A stretch of DNA of 33,201 nt, from NCBI GenBank assembly GCA_024635735.1, contig JAGXII010000011.1, positions 1-33,201 of the forward strand, read 5' to 3'. Of the stretch, positions 1 to 7,943 are shown piece by piece. The stretch is from Christiangramia sp. GTDB taxonomy: Bacteria; Bacteroidota; Bacteroidia; Flavobacteriales; Flavobacteriaceae. The stretch's first letter is position 1. Every line of letters begins with the position of its first letter. A program made the translations under genes and the position numbers. A model generated the notes under the pieces. That model was not told the DNA's origin and made no database searches. It saw only the letters and a list, made by a program, of their open reading frames with translations.

Positions 1-1029
1 CACACTTCCTATGAAGGGATGGAATTAATGAATTATTCTCCCTTAATCTATGCATAGGGCCAAAAAAACATTGCGATTACAGGTAAGGGAGTTTTCAATG
101 GTCAGGCAGATAACGAGAACTGGTGGAATTGGGTTGGAAAGGAAGAATATGGTTATAAGGAAGGCGAGCCTAAACAAACCGATGAAGATAAATTACCGCG
201 TTTGCGTAAGATGATTGCCGACGGTGTAAAAGTGGAGGATAGAAAATTTGGAGAAGGTTCTTATTTGAGACCAACTTTCTTCGAGCCTTTTGAATGTGAA
301 AATATCTTAGTACAGGGTGTAACTTTTACCAATGCTCCGTTTTGGATATTACATCCTATAAAATCTAATAATGTAGCTATAGATGGGGTTACGGTAAGAA
401 GTCACGGACCTAATAACGATGGCTGTGATCCTGAATACAGTAAAAACGTTCATATTAAAAATTCAATTTTTGATACCGGTGATGATTGCATTGCGATAAA
501 ATCTGGCCGTAATAATGATGGTCGTAGAGTTGCGATACCAAGCGAAAATATTATTGTTGAAAATTGTGAAATGAAAGATGGTCACGGCGGTGTTGTGATG
601 GGAAGTGAAATTTCTGCCGGGGTACGTAATGTTTTTGTTAGAAACTGTAGGATGGACAGCCCAAACCTGGATCGGGCTATTCGTATTAAGACCAATACTT
701 TACGTGGTGGATTTGTTGAAAACGTCTATGTGAAAGATTTACAGGTTGGCCAGGTAAAAGAAGCTGTGTTAAAAATCAATACCTATTATGGTATTTATGA
801 TAATCAGGAAGGTGAATTTATCCCGAGTATTAAAAATATTCTATTGGAGAATATTACGGTAGAAAATGGTGGAGAATATGGCTTGCTTATCAAAGGAAGG
901 GAAAGTTCTCCGGTTAAAAATGTAGTGCTCAAAAATGTAACTATAAAAAGTACAAAAACACCTCTTTCTATTGAAAACTGTGAGCCTGTGAAATTTATAA
1001 ATACGACCATTAATGGAAAAGCATATTAA
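1..1029 (+). pseudogene. GH28 polygalacturonase, 5'-truncated by window edge and interrupted by an in-frame TAG
   Basis: Read in one frame from base 1, this encodes a GH28 pectin hydrolase, which would cut alpha-1,4-galacturonan outside the cytoplasm. GH28 hallmarks are present: an N-x-D-G element with its Asp at 418-420, GDD at 478-486, GHGG with its His at 583-585, and RIK at 682-690. The same frame continues upstream of any possible restart, and GH28-like text occurs on both sides of a TAG at 55-57, where the family usually has an aromatic residue (Tyr-Ala-Tyr-Gly before the 'N-I-A-I-T-G' strand). A single TAT/TAC to TAG change explains it. A TTG at 202 or ATG at 211 could restart translation, but that would drop the signal peptide and the first beta-helix turns. 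It is either a recent pseudogene or a sequence error. It is the first visible gene of the pectin operon, 32 bases before the DUF4861 gene. Confidence 0.85.
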
Positions 1030-1061
1030 CAAGTCTAAAAGCAATTCAAAAAATTACACCC

Positions 1062-2072
1062 ATGAAAAAAATAAATTTACTTCCGGTTATTGCCTCACTT
1101 CTTCTGTTTTCCTGTAATGACAGTAAGAAAGAAAATAAGGTTTCAGAAGATACAGTCGTAACAGATAACGAAATTTCTTCAACCTCTTATGATACTTATG
1201 CTGAACTTTCAGCAAAAGAAGGTGGCTCATGGAAAGGTCATGAATATGAAGGCGGAGATTTTAAGAATGTGGAAAGTTTAGATGTGCCAAAAGAACATAC
1301 AGATCATTCCTGGTACATAAGATATGAAGGTCCGGGCTGGGAAAATAAACAGGTAGGTTATAGATTATACCTGGACTGGAGAAACGCTATAGATATCTTC
1401 GGTAAAAAGGTAGATACATTGGTGCTTCCTTATGTAGGTCAGGATGGTTTTGATTCCTACCACGAAGCTTCACCATGGGGTCAGGATATTCTGAAGGCTG
1501 GAAAGTCTATGGGAATTGGTGGTTATGGAAGATATATGAATGATACCGTAGCTCACTTCAGAAATGTTGCTCATACAAAAGCTAAAGTTAGCAACTCAGC
1601 TTCCAGCTCTTCTGTAGTGATTGATTATCAGGGATGGAATACTGGAAAAGATACCATAGACCTTAAATCTAAGCTTAGCATTTTTCCGGAAGACAGATAT
1701 ATGAAAGCTGAATTAACACCTTCCAAAGAGATTGAGGGTCTTACCACCGGAATAGTGAAATTTCCTGATCTGGAACTTATGAAAAAGGAAGGAGAAAAAT
1801 GGGGGTATATAGCCACCTATGGAACGCAGACTTTAGTAAGTGATACCGATAAACTAGGGATGGCAGTTTTCTATAAAAAAGATGAAGTGGCTCAGCAGGT
1901 AGAAGGAGTAAATGATCACTTATTGGTCTTTAAACCTACAACGAATACAGTTACTTATTATTTTCTTGGTGCCTGGGAACAGGAGAAGGGTGGAATTACT
2001 ACTCAGGAAGATTTTGTGGCTAGCATCAACGAGCTATTGAATACATTGGAAAAAGACAACTCATTAAACTAA
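1062..2072 (+). CDS. DUF4861 family lipoprotein of the pectin locus
   Basis: A 336-residue protein starting with a lipoprotein signal peptide; the lipobox ends Leu-Phe-Ser-Cys with Cys18, followed by a charged linker, so it is probably anchored on the cell surface or in the periplasm. The body (about residues 45-330) resembles DUF4861, with the stretches 'WYIRYEGPGWENKQVGYRLY' and 'SPWGQDILK'. DUF4861 proteins typically sit beside GH105, GH28 and pectate lyase genes in Bacteroidota; their reaction was not known to me. The next gene, GH105, starts 5 bases after the stop, which suggests co-translation and a role on the same unsaturated uronyl products. A sugar-binding or lyase-like role is possible but not shown by the sequence. 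Confidence 0.85.
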   Translation: MKKINLLPVIASLLLFSCNDSKKENKVSEDTVVTDNEISSTSYDTYAELSAKEGGSWKGHEYEGGDFKNVESLDVPKEHTDHSWYIRYEGPGWENKQVGYRLYLDWRNAIDIFGKKVDTLVLPYVGQDGFDSYHEASPWGQDILKAGKSMGIGGYGRYMNDTVAHFRNVAHTKAKVSNSASSSSVVIDYQGWNTGKDTIDLKSKLSIFPEDRYMKAELTPSKEIEGLTTGIVKFPDLELMKKEGEKWGYIATYGTQTLVSDTDKLGMAVFYKKDEVAQQVEGVNDHLLVFKPTTNTVTYYFLGAWEQEKGGITTQEDFVASINELLNTLEKDNSLN

Positions 2073-2077
2073 GATAG

Positions 2078-3331
2078 ATGGTATTATCTCAAAAAAGTTC
2101 ATTTCATTTATTACTTATATTTTTTATTCCCTTTTTGTTTTCGAGTTGTAAAGATTCAGAAACTAAAGAAGATGAGGCATCTGTTGAAACCACTCTGGAA
2201 AAAACTGTTCCTGAAGACCTTAAATGGTCCGAAAGAATGCTCATGTCTGAAATTTATCGTTTTCCAGAGGCTTCTAAACTGGATTTTAGAGAAGAACCTA
2301 AATGGAGCTATACCAATGGACTTGTATTAAAGGCTGCAAAGCAGGTTTACGAGCAAACCAATAAAAAGAAATATTACGATTATATCTATGATTTCGCGGA
2401 TACTTTAATAACCGATGATGGAGAGATTAGAACCTATAAATTAAGCGACCAGAATCTGGATATGCTCAATTCGGGAAATGTTCTTTTATATCTATATCCT
2501 AAAACGAAGGAAGAACGTTTCCTAACTGCGCTAAAAACTTTACGAAGTCAAATAGATACGCAACCACGAACTCCCGACGGTGGATTCTGGCACAAGAAAA
2601 GATACACTCAGCAAATGTGGCTGGACGGGCTTTATATGGGAGAACCATTTTATGCGCATTATACGCAGATGTTCAGTGAAGGAGAGAAAGCGAAAGAAGC
2701 TTATGATGATATAGTGCATCAATTTGAACTTATCCAGGAGCATGCTTACGATCCAAAAACAGGATTGCTTTACCACGGATGGGATTCCAGTAAGAACCAA
2801 AAATGGGCAAATAAGGAAACAGGAACTTCACCTAACTTTTGGTCCAGAGCAATGGGCTGGTATGGAATGGCTATGGTAGATGTTTTAGATTACCTTCCGG
2901 AAGATCATAAAGGTCGTGAAAAGATCATTAAATATCTGAATCAGTTTGCTGAAGCGGTGACCAAATATCAGGATAAAGATTCGGGACTTTGGTACCAGGT
3001 GCTGGATCAGGGAGATCGGGAGGGTAATTACCTGGAAGCTTCAGGTTCTTCTATGTTTACCTATACTTTCGCCAAAGGAGTAAAAAAAGGCTACCTGCCT
3101 CAGGAATATTTACAGGTTGCAGAAAAGACATATGACGGAATTCTAAAGAATTTGGTTAAAGTTGAAGAAGATGGTGTGGTAAATCTAAATCAGGTGTGTG
3201 CCGTAGCCGGGCTTGGTGGTGACCCTTATCGTGATGCATCTTACGAATATTATGTAAATGAAGAAATTAGAAGCAACGATCCTAAAGGAACAGGGCCTTT
3301 TATTCTGGCCAGTTTACAGTTGGATAAATAA
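2078..3331 (+). CDS. GH105 unsaturated rhamnogalacturonyl/galacturonyl hydrolase, lipoprotein
   Basis: A 417-residue GH88/GH105-type (alpha/alpha)6-barrel hydrolase (YteR/YesR relatives). It removes the 4,5-unsaturated uronyl residue that pectate or rhamnogalacturonan lyases leave at the non-reducing end. The N-terminus is a lipoprotein signal with Cys24 in a Phe-Ser-Ser-Cys lipobox. The family element Trp-Leu-Asp-Gly-Leu-Tyr-Met-Gly lies at about 181-188, and Asp183 matches the catalytic Asp position of YteR (Asp143). A second family element, 'SRAMGWYGMAMVDVL', follows in the middle of the protein. Its length fits a full GH105 plus lipoprotein leader. It lies between DUF4861 (5-base gap) and GH43 (8-base gap), so it is almost certainly in the same transcript. 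Whether it prefers homogalacturonan or rhamnogalacturonan ends cannot be read from sequence alone. Confidence 0.92.
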   Translation: MVLSQKSSFHLLLIFFIPFLFSSCKDSETKEDEASVETTLEKTVPEDLKWSERMLMSEIYRFPEASKLDFREEPKWSYTNGLVLKAAKQVYEQTNKKKYYDYIYDFADTLITDDGEIRTYKLSDQNLDMLNSGNVLLYLYPKTKEERFLTALKTLRSQIDTQPRTPDGGFWHKKRYTQQMWLDGLYMGEPFYAHYTQMFSEGEKAKEAYDDIVHQFELIQEHAYDPKTGLLYHGWDSSKNQKWANKETGTSPNFWSRAMGWYGMAMVDVLDYLPEDHKGREKIIKYLNQFAEAVTKYQDKDSGLWYQVLDQGDREGNYLEASGSSMFTYTFAKGVKKGYLPQEYLQVAEKTYDGILKNLVKVEEDGVVNLNQVCAVAGLGGDPYRDASYEYYVNEEIRSNDPKGTGPFILASLQLDK

Positions 3332-3339
3332 AAGAAGGA

Positions 3340-4962
3340 ATGAGAAACTGCCTGAACCTTTTATTTCTAATCACTATAGGCGTTTCGGCTCAGAACACTT
3401 CCTATAAGTCAGAAGTATGGGTTTCAGATAAAGGTGATGGAACTTATACCAATCCAATTTTATATGCAGATTACTCAGATCCTGATGTAGCCAGAATCGG
3501 AGATGATTATTTTATGACTGCTTCCAGTTTTAATGCTGCTCCGGGTTTGCCTATTCTGCATTCAAAAGATATGGTGAACTGGGAACTGGTGAACCACGCA
3601 TTATTGAAACAAGTGCCGGAAGAGACTTTTAAGATTCCTCAACATGGAAATGGCGTTTGGGCACCAAGTATAAGGTCTCACAATAACGAATTATATATTT
3701 ATTGGGGCGATCCGGATCACGGAATTTATATGGTAAAAACCGATGATCCCTATGGAAGCTGGGAAAAACCGGTGCTCGTAATGGAAGGGAAAGGCCTTAT
3801 TGATCCTTCCCCGCTATGGGATGATGACGGGAAAGCTTATTTGGTTCATGCTTATGCCGGTAGTCGTGCAGGAGTAAAAAGTCTCCTTTCAGTAAATAAA
3901 ATGAATGAGGAAGGCACTAAAGTTCTTGATGCAGGTAAACATGTTTTTGATGGCCATGAAGATCAGCCAACGGTGGAGGGAGCCAAATTTTATAAGCGAA
4001 ATGGTTACTATTATATTTTTGCTCCTGCAGGGGGAGTTGCAACAGGCTGGCAATTGGTTCTTAGATCAAAAAATATCTATGGTCCTTATGAGGAAAAAGT
4101 AGTTCTGGAACAGGGAAGTACTAAAATCAATGGTCCGCATCAGGGGGCCTGGGTTGAAACTCCCCAGGGAGAAGACTGGTTTTATCATTTTCAGGATGTA
4201 GAGGCTTATGGCAGAATTGTTCATTTACAGCCGATGAGCTGGAAAAATGACTGGCCGGTAATGGGAGAGGACAAGGACGGAAACGGAATTGGAGAACCTG
4301 TGAAAAGCCACAAAAAACCTTCCGTGGGAAAAGAATATGCCATCGTTACTCCGGCTGAAACCGATGAATTCACTTCAGATAGTTTAGGGCTTCAATGGCA
4401 GTGGAATGCTAATCCGGAAGTGGTATGGCATGCGAAATTACCCGGGGAAGATTACTTGAGGTTATTCTCAATAAAAGCTCAGGAAGATTATAAGAATTTA
4501 TGGATGACGCCAAATATTCTACTTCAAAAATTCCCTGCACCTGATTTTACAGCCACTACAAAAATCAAACTTATCCCCGAAGAAGCTGAAGAAGGAAAGC
4601 GCGCCGGACTTATTATTATGGGAATGGACTATGCAACCTTGACGATTACTCAGGATAAACAAGGGTTTCTCATCAGGCAAACTAAGGCCATTGATGCTAT
4701 TACCGGAACAAAAGAAGAAACTATTGCCGAAAAAAGAATTGATTCCAACGAAGTCATTTTCCGTGTTAAGATAAGTGCACCGAATGCGATGTGCGAATTC
4801 AGTTATAGCGAAGACGGTGAAAAATTCACAGAAATAGGCGAGGATTTTATGGCTAAACCAGGAAAATGGATAGGAGCTAAAGTTGGTTTATTTAGTGTAA
4901 GCACTCAGAAGGCTAAGCGCGGAGGCTATGCCGATGTAGCGTATTTCAGGATTACAAAATAA
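3340..4962 (+). CDS. GH43 glycosidase (arabinofuranosidase/xylosidase type) with C-terminal GH43_C2-like domain
   Basis: A 540-residue protein with an N-terminal signal peptide (about residues 1-17, ending Val-Ser-Ala-Gln). Residues about 35-330 form a GH43 five-bladed propeller: the catalytic-base Asp is Asp47 in a Tyr-Ser-Asp-Pro-Asp motif, the pKa-tuning Asp is Asp155 in Ile-Asp-Pro-Ser, and the acid Glu is Glu213 in Val-Glu-Gly-Ala. From about 345 a concanavalin-like domain follows (Asp-Glu-Phe then 'LGLQWQWNANPEV'), typical of beta-xylosidase-type GH43 enzymes. In a pectin operon the likely role is trimming arabinose or xylose side chains of pectin. The subfamily and exact substrate are inferred from context only. 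Confidence 0.9.
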   Translation: MRNCLNLLFLITIGVSAQNTSYKSEVWVSDKGDGTYTNPILYADYSDPDVARIGDDYFMTASSFNAAPGLPILHSKDMVNWELVNHALLKQVPEETFKIPQHGNGVWAPSIRSHNNELYIYWGDPDHGIYMVKTDDPYGSWEKPVLVMEGKGLIDPSPLWDDDGKAYLVHAYAGSRAGVKSLLSVNKMNEEGTKVLDAGKHVFDGHEDQPTVEGAKFYKRNGYYYIFAPAGGVATGWQLVLRSKNIYGPYEEKVVLEQGSTKINGPHQGAWVETPQGEDWFYHFQDVEAYGRIVHLQPMSWKNDWPVMGEDKDGNGIGEPVKSHKKPSVGKEYAIVTPAETDEFTSDSLGLQWQWNANPEVVWHAKLPGEDYLRLFSIKAQEDYKNLWMTPNILLQKFPAPDFTATTKIKLIPEEAEEGKRAGLIIMGMDYATLTITQDKQGFLIRQTKAIDAITGTKEETIAEKRIDSNEVIFRVKISAPNAMCEFSYSEDGEKFTEIGEDFMAKPGKWIGAKVGLFSVSTQKAKRGGYADVAYFRITK

Positions 4963-4981
4963 CTCATCAGAATTAATATTT

Positions 4982-7801
4982 ATGAGACACTTTTCAAGAT
5001 TATCAATGGTTATTTGCCTTTTTTTATCTGGAATTTCTGCGATGTATGCTCAGCAAAAAACAGGTATAGACCTCAATTCTCTTTATGAGAATATCGAATT
5101 TGAAATGCCAAAAGTTAAGGAGCCTACGTTTCCAAAATATGAAGTAAATATTTTGGATTTTGGAGCGGTAGGCGATGGTCTTCAAAAGAACACTGCGGTC
5201 TTCGAAAAAGCTATTGCCGATGTAGCCGAGAATGGCGGCGGAAAAGTAGTAGTTCCAAGAGGGATGTGGCTCACGGGCCCGATCCATTTTCGAAGTAACA
5301 TTAACTTGCACCTGGAAGATGGTGCGTATATAATCTTCAGTAAAGATTTTAATGATTATCCTCTTATTAAAACCAGCTTTGAAGGTTTGAATACCATAAG
5401 ATGCGTTTCTCCAATAAATGCACGGGAAGTTGAAAATATCGCCATAACGGGTAACGGAATTATCGATGGGAATGGTGGCGCCTGGAGACCCGTACAGAAA
5501 GGGAAAATGACCGATAGTCATTGGAAAGAATTGGTGAATTCCGGAGGTGTTCTTTCTAAAGATGAAAAAACCTGGTTTCCTTCAGAAAAATCAAAGTTGG
5601 GTTATAACAGCACTACCAGATTCAATGTTCCCGATAAAATTTCAGAAGAGCACTTAGATTCCGTTAAAGATTTTTTACGCCCCGTGATGGTGAGTATCGC
5701 TAAGAGTAAAAGAATTTTACTGGATGGGCCCACTTTTCAGAATTCACCGGCGTGGAATATTCATCCTTTGATGAGCGAAGATATTACGGTTAGAAATTTA
5801 ACAGTAAGAAATCCCTGGTATTCCCAGAATGGAGACGGGATCGATCTGGAATCCTGCAAAAATGTAGTGATCTATAATAACAGTTTTGATGTGGGAGACG
5901 ATGCGATCTGTTTTAAATCAGGTAAAAATAAGGATGGACTTGATCGTGGAATGCCTACCGAAAATGTGATCGTAAAAAATAATATTGTTTACCATGGCCA
6001 TGGTGGTTTTGTAATAGGTAGTGAAATGTCTGGCGGAGTTAAGAATGTGCATGTCTCAGATTGTACATTTTTAGGAACCGATGTTGGACTTCGATTTAAA
6101 AGTACCCGCGGCCGTGGCGGAGTGGTAGAAAATATCTATATCTCTAATATCAATATGGTTGATATACCTACAGAGGCCATCAGGTTCAACATGTTTTACG
6201 ACGGCAATTCACCCGTTCTTGAACAGGATCAGAATCCTGAAGATGAAGCCCGTGATGATAACCCCATGCCTGTTACCGTTGAAACACCTGTCTTCAGGAA
6301 TATTTATTTAAAAAATATTACCGCTACCGGTTCCCATAAAGCAGCTTTTTTTATGGGTCTTCCGGAAATGAAACTCGAAAATGTACAGCTGAAAAATTCT
6401 GTTTTTGAAACTGAAGAAGGGATTACGGTTATCGATGCGAAGAATATTGCCATGAAAAATATACGGATCCTTCAGAAGCAGGGCCCGGCAATGATTATTC
6501 ATAATACCGAAGATCTAAAACTGAATGAAATCGACTATAAAAAATACGATGTACCAGCTGTTCAGCTTTCAGGAAAAAATAAAAATCTCAATTTTTTAAA
6601 AAGCGGTATTTCCGAAGCGGATATAAAGGAAAGATCTGGACTTAATAATTCTAAGAAAAAGCAGGCTAATTTAATTGAAGTCAGAACTACCGAGCAACTT
6701 GTAAAGGCGATCGATAATGCCAAGCCGGGAGATTCTATTTTTGTTCACAAAGGAAATTATAAAGTCAGCGAGCGTTTTTACATCAATGACTCCGGAACTA
6801 GCACAAATAAAATATATCTGGTTGGGGAGACCACGGGTGAAAGACCTAAACTTGATTTTTCTTCGATGAAAGAAGATTCTTCCAATCAGGGAATAGTATT
6901 AAAAGCAGATAACTGGTTTATTAAGGGACTTCAATTCTATAAAGCCGGGGATAACGGACTTCATATTCGCGGAAATAATAATCATATAGAATTCTGTAGT
7001 TTTTCTGAATGTTCAGATACCGGCCTGCAAATGGATGACGGAGCTTCCAATAATATTATTTTAAACTGTGATTCTTTTTATAATGCCGATTCTAAACTGG
7101 AAAATGCCGATGGTTTCGCGGTAAAAATGGATGTTGGTTCGGGTAATAAATTTATTGGCTGCAGGGCCTGGAATAATCTGGATGATGGTTGGGACGGTTA
7201 CCTAAGAGAAGCCGATAATGTAAGTACTTCCTATGAAAATTGCTGGAGTTTTAGGAACGGATATTTAAAGGACGGAACTAAAGGCAAAGGCGATGGAAAC
7301 GGTTTTAAAACCGGTGGGAGTGACAATAAGCTTAGAAAACATAATGCCTCTTATTATCGATGTATTGTGGCGGGAAATGTAAGTGATGGTTTCGATCATA
7401 ACAGCAATCGGGGTACCGTATCTATTATCAACTGCTCGGCCACTGGCAACGGAAGGAATTTCGCTTTTTCGGAAAAAAATGGATTGGAAAAAATTGTGAT
7501 CATCAATAGCCTTGTTCTAGGTGATCTTGGAAAGTACAATGCAAAGGTGAAGGAAGTTGAAAATAATAGCTGGCAGATGAATTCTGAAGTAACCGATAAT
7601 GATTTTGTAGCCACTGATTTTTCTCAATTGGCAGCCCCACGTAAAAGTGATGGTAGTCTTCCGGATGTTGGTTTTATGAGACCTGTTAAAGGCAGCAAAT
7701 TAGTAGATGCAGGTAAGATTCTGAAGAAATGTTACTCTGGGAAAGCTCCCGATCTGGGAGCTCTTGAAGCCGAAAAAATTGAAAACTGTAAAGATGATTA
7801 A
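4982..7801 (+). CDS. Bifunctional GH28 polygalacturonase - PL9 pectate lyase fusion
   Basis: A 939-residue secreted protein with a signal peptide (about 1-23) and two right-handed beta-helix catalytic domains. Residues about 50-555 are GH28: Asn283-Gly-Asp285-Gly, Gly-Asp306-Asp307, Gly-His340-Gly-Gly and Arg371-Phe-Lys373 (Phe replaces the usual Ile). From about 561 a PL9 domain begins. It has Asp710, Asp734, Asp735 and Asp738, with the same +24/+25/+28 spacing as the calcium-binding Asp209/233/234/237 of Dickeya Pel9A, and Lys776 in Gly-Asn-Gly-Phe-Lys at the place of the catalytic Lys273. Both active sites therefore look intact. The fusion would attack polygalacturonate by hydrolysis and by beta-elimination. 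It starts 19 bases after the GH43 gene. The residue numbering of Pel9A is from memory. Confidence 0.92.
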   Translation: MRHFSRLSMVICLFLSGISAMYAQQKTGIDLNSLYENIEFEMPKVKEPTFPKYEVNILDFGAVGDGLQKNTAVFEKAIADVAENGGGKVVVPRGMWLTGPIHFRSNINLHLEDGAYIIFSKDFNDYPLIKTSFEGLNTIRCVSPINAREVENIAITGNGIIDGNGGAWRPVQKGKMTDSHWKELVNSGGVLSKDEKTWFPSEKSKLGYNSTTRFNVPDKISEEHLDSVKDFLRPVMVSIAKSKRILLDGPTFQNSPAWNIHPLMSEDITVRNLTVRNPWYSQNGDGIDLESCKNVVIYNNSFDVGDDAICFKSGKNKDGLDRGMPTENVIVKNNIVYHGHGGFVIGSEMSGGVKNVHVSDCTFLGTDVGLRFKSTRGRGGVVENIYISNINMVDIPTEAIRFNMFYDGNSPVLEQDQNPEDEARDDNPMPVTVETPVFRNIYLKNITATGSHKAAFFMGLPEMKLENVQLKNSVFETEEGITVIDAKNIAMKNIRILQKQGPAMIIHNTEDLKLNEIDYKKYDVPAVQLSGKNKNLNFLKSGISEADIKERSGLNNSKKKQANLIEVRTTEQLVKAIDNAKPGDSIFVHKGNYKVSERFYINDSGTSTNKIYLVGETTGERPKLDFSSMKEDSSNQGIVLKADNWFIKGLQFYKAGDNGLHIRGNNNHIEFCSFSECSDTGLQMDDGASNNIILNCDSFYNADSKLENADGFAVKMDVGSGNKFIGCRAWNNLDDGWDGYLREADNVSTSYENCWSFRNGYLKDGTKGKGDGNGFKTGGSDNKLRKHNASYYRCIVAGNVSDGFDHNSNRGTVSIINCSATGNGRNFAFSEKNGLEKIVIINSLVLGDLGKYNAKVKEVENNSWQMNSEVTDNDFVATDFSQLAAPRKSDGSLPDVGFMRPVKGSKLVDAGKILKKCYSGKAPDLGALEAEKIENCKDD

Positions 7802-7883
7802 GAAAATAGGTCTGTTTTTTCTATTGGCATTCCTATTGGTTGCATTTACAAATGAGCAAAGTAGTAGCCCGGATGGTTTTTGA
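7794..7883 (+). pseudogene. Remnant secreted-protein start (29 codons), overlapping the GH28-PL9 stop
   Basis: An ATG at 7794 overlaps the end of the GH28-PL9 gene and reads a typical lysine-start, Leu/Phe-rich signal peptide ('MIKKIGLFFLLAFLLVAFT', then a Ser-rich stretch), stopping at TGA 7881-7883. No mature domain follows. In another frame the bases to about 7918 stay open ('MVFDGMRELKIEVE') and then stop. This looks like the 5' end of a deleted or frameshifted extracellular enzyme gene that was translationally coupled to its neighbour. A real short membrane peptide cannot be excluded. Confidence 0.45.
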
Positions 7884-7943
7884 CGGAATGAGGGAATTAA
7901 AAATAGAGGTTGAATAAGGACTTCCTGTTTTAAAACAGATAGC

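Noticed and set aside
5024..5521. 165-codon minus-strand ORF
   Set aside because: It lies fully inside the GH28-PL9 gene, whose frame has signal peptide and GH28 strands there; the antisense translation has no family-like features.
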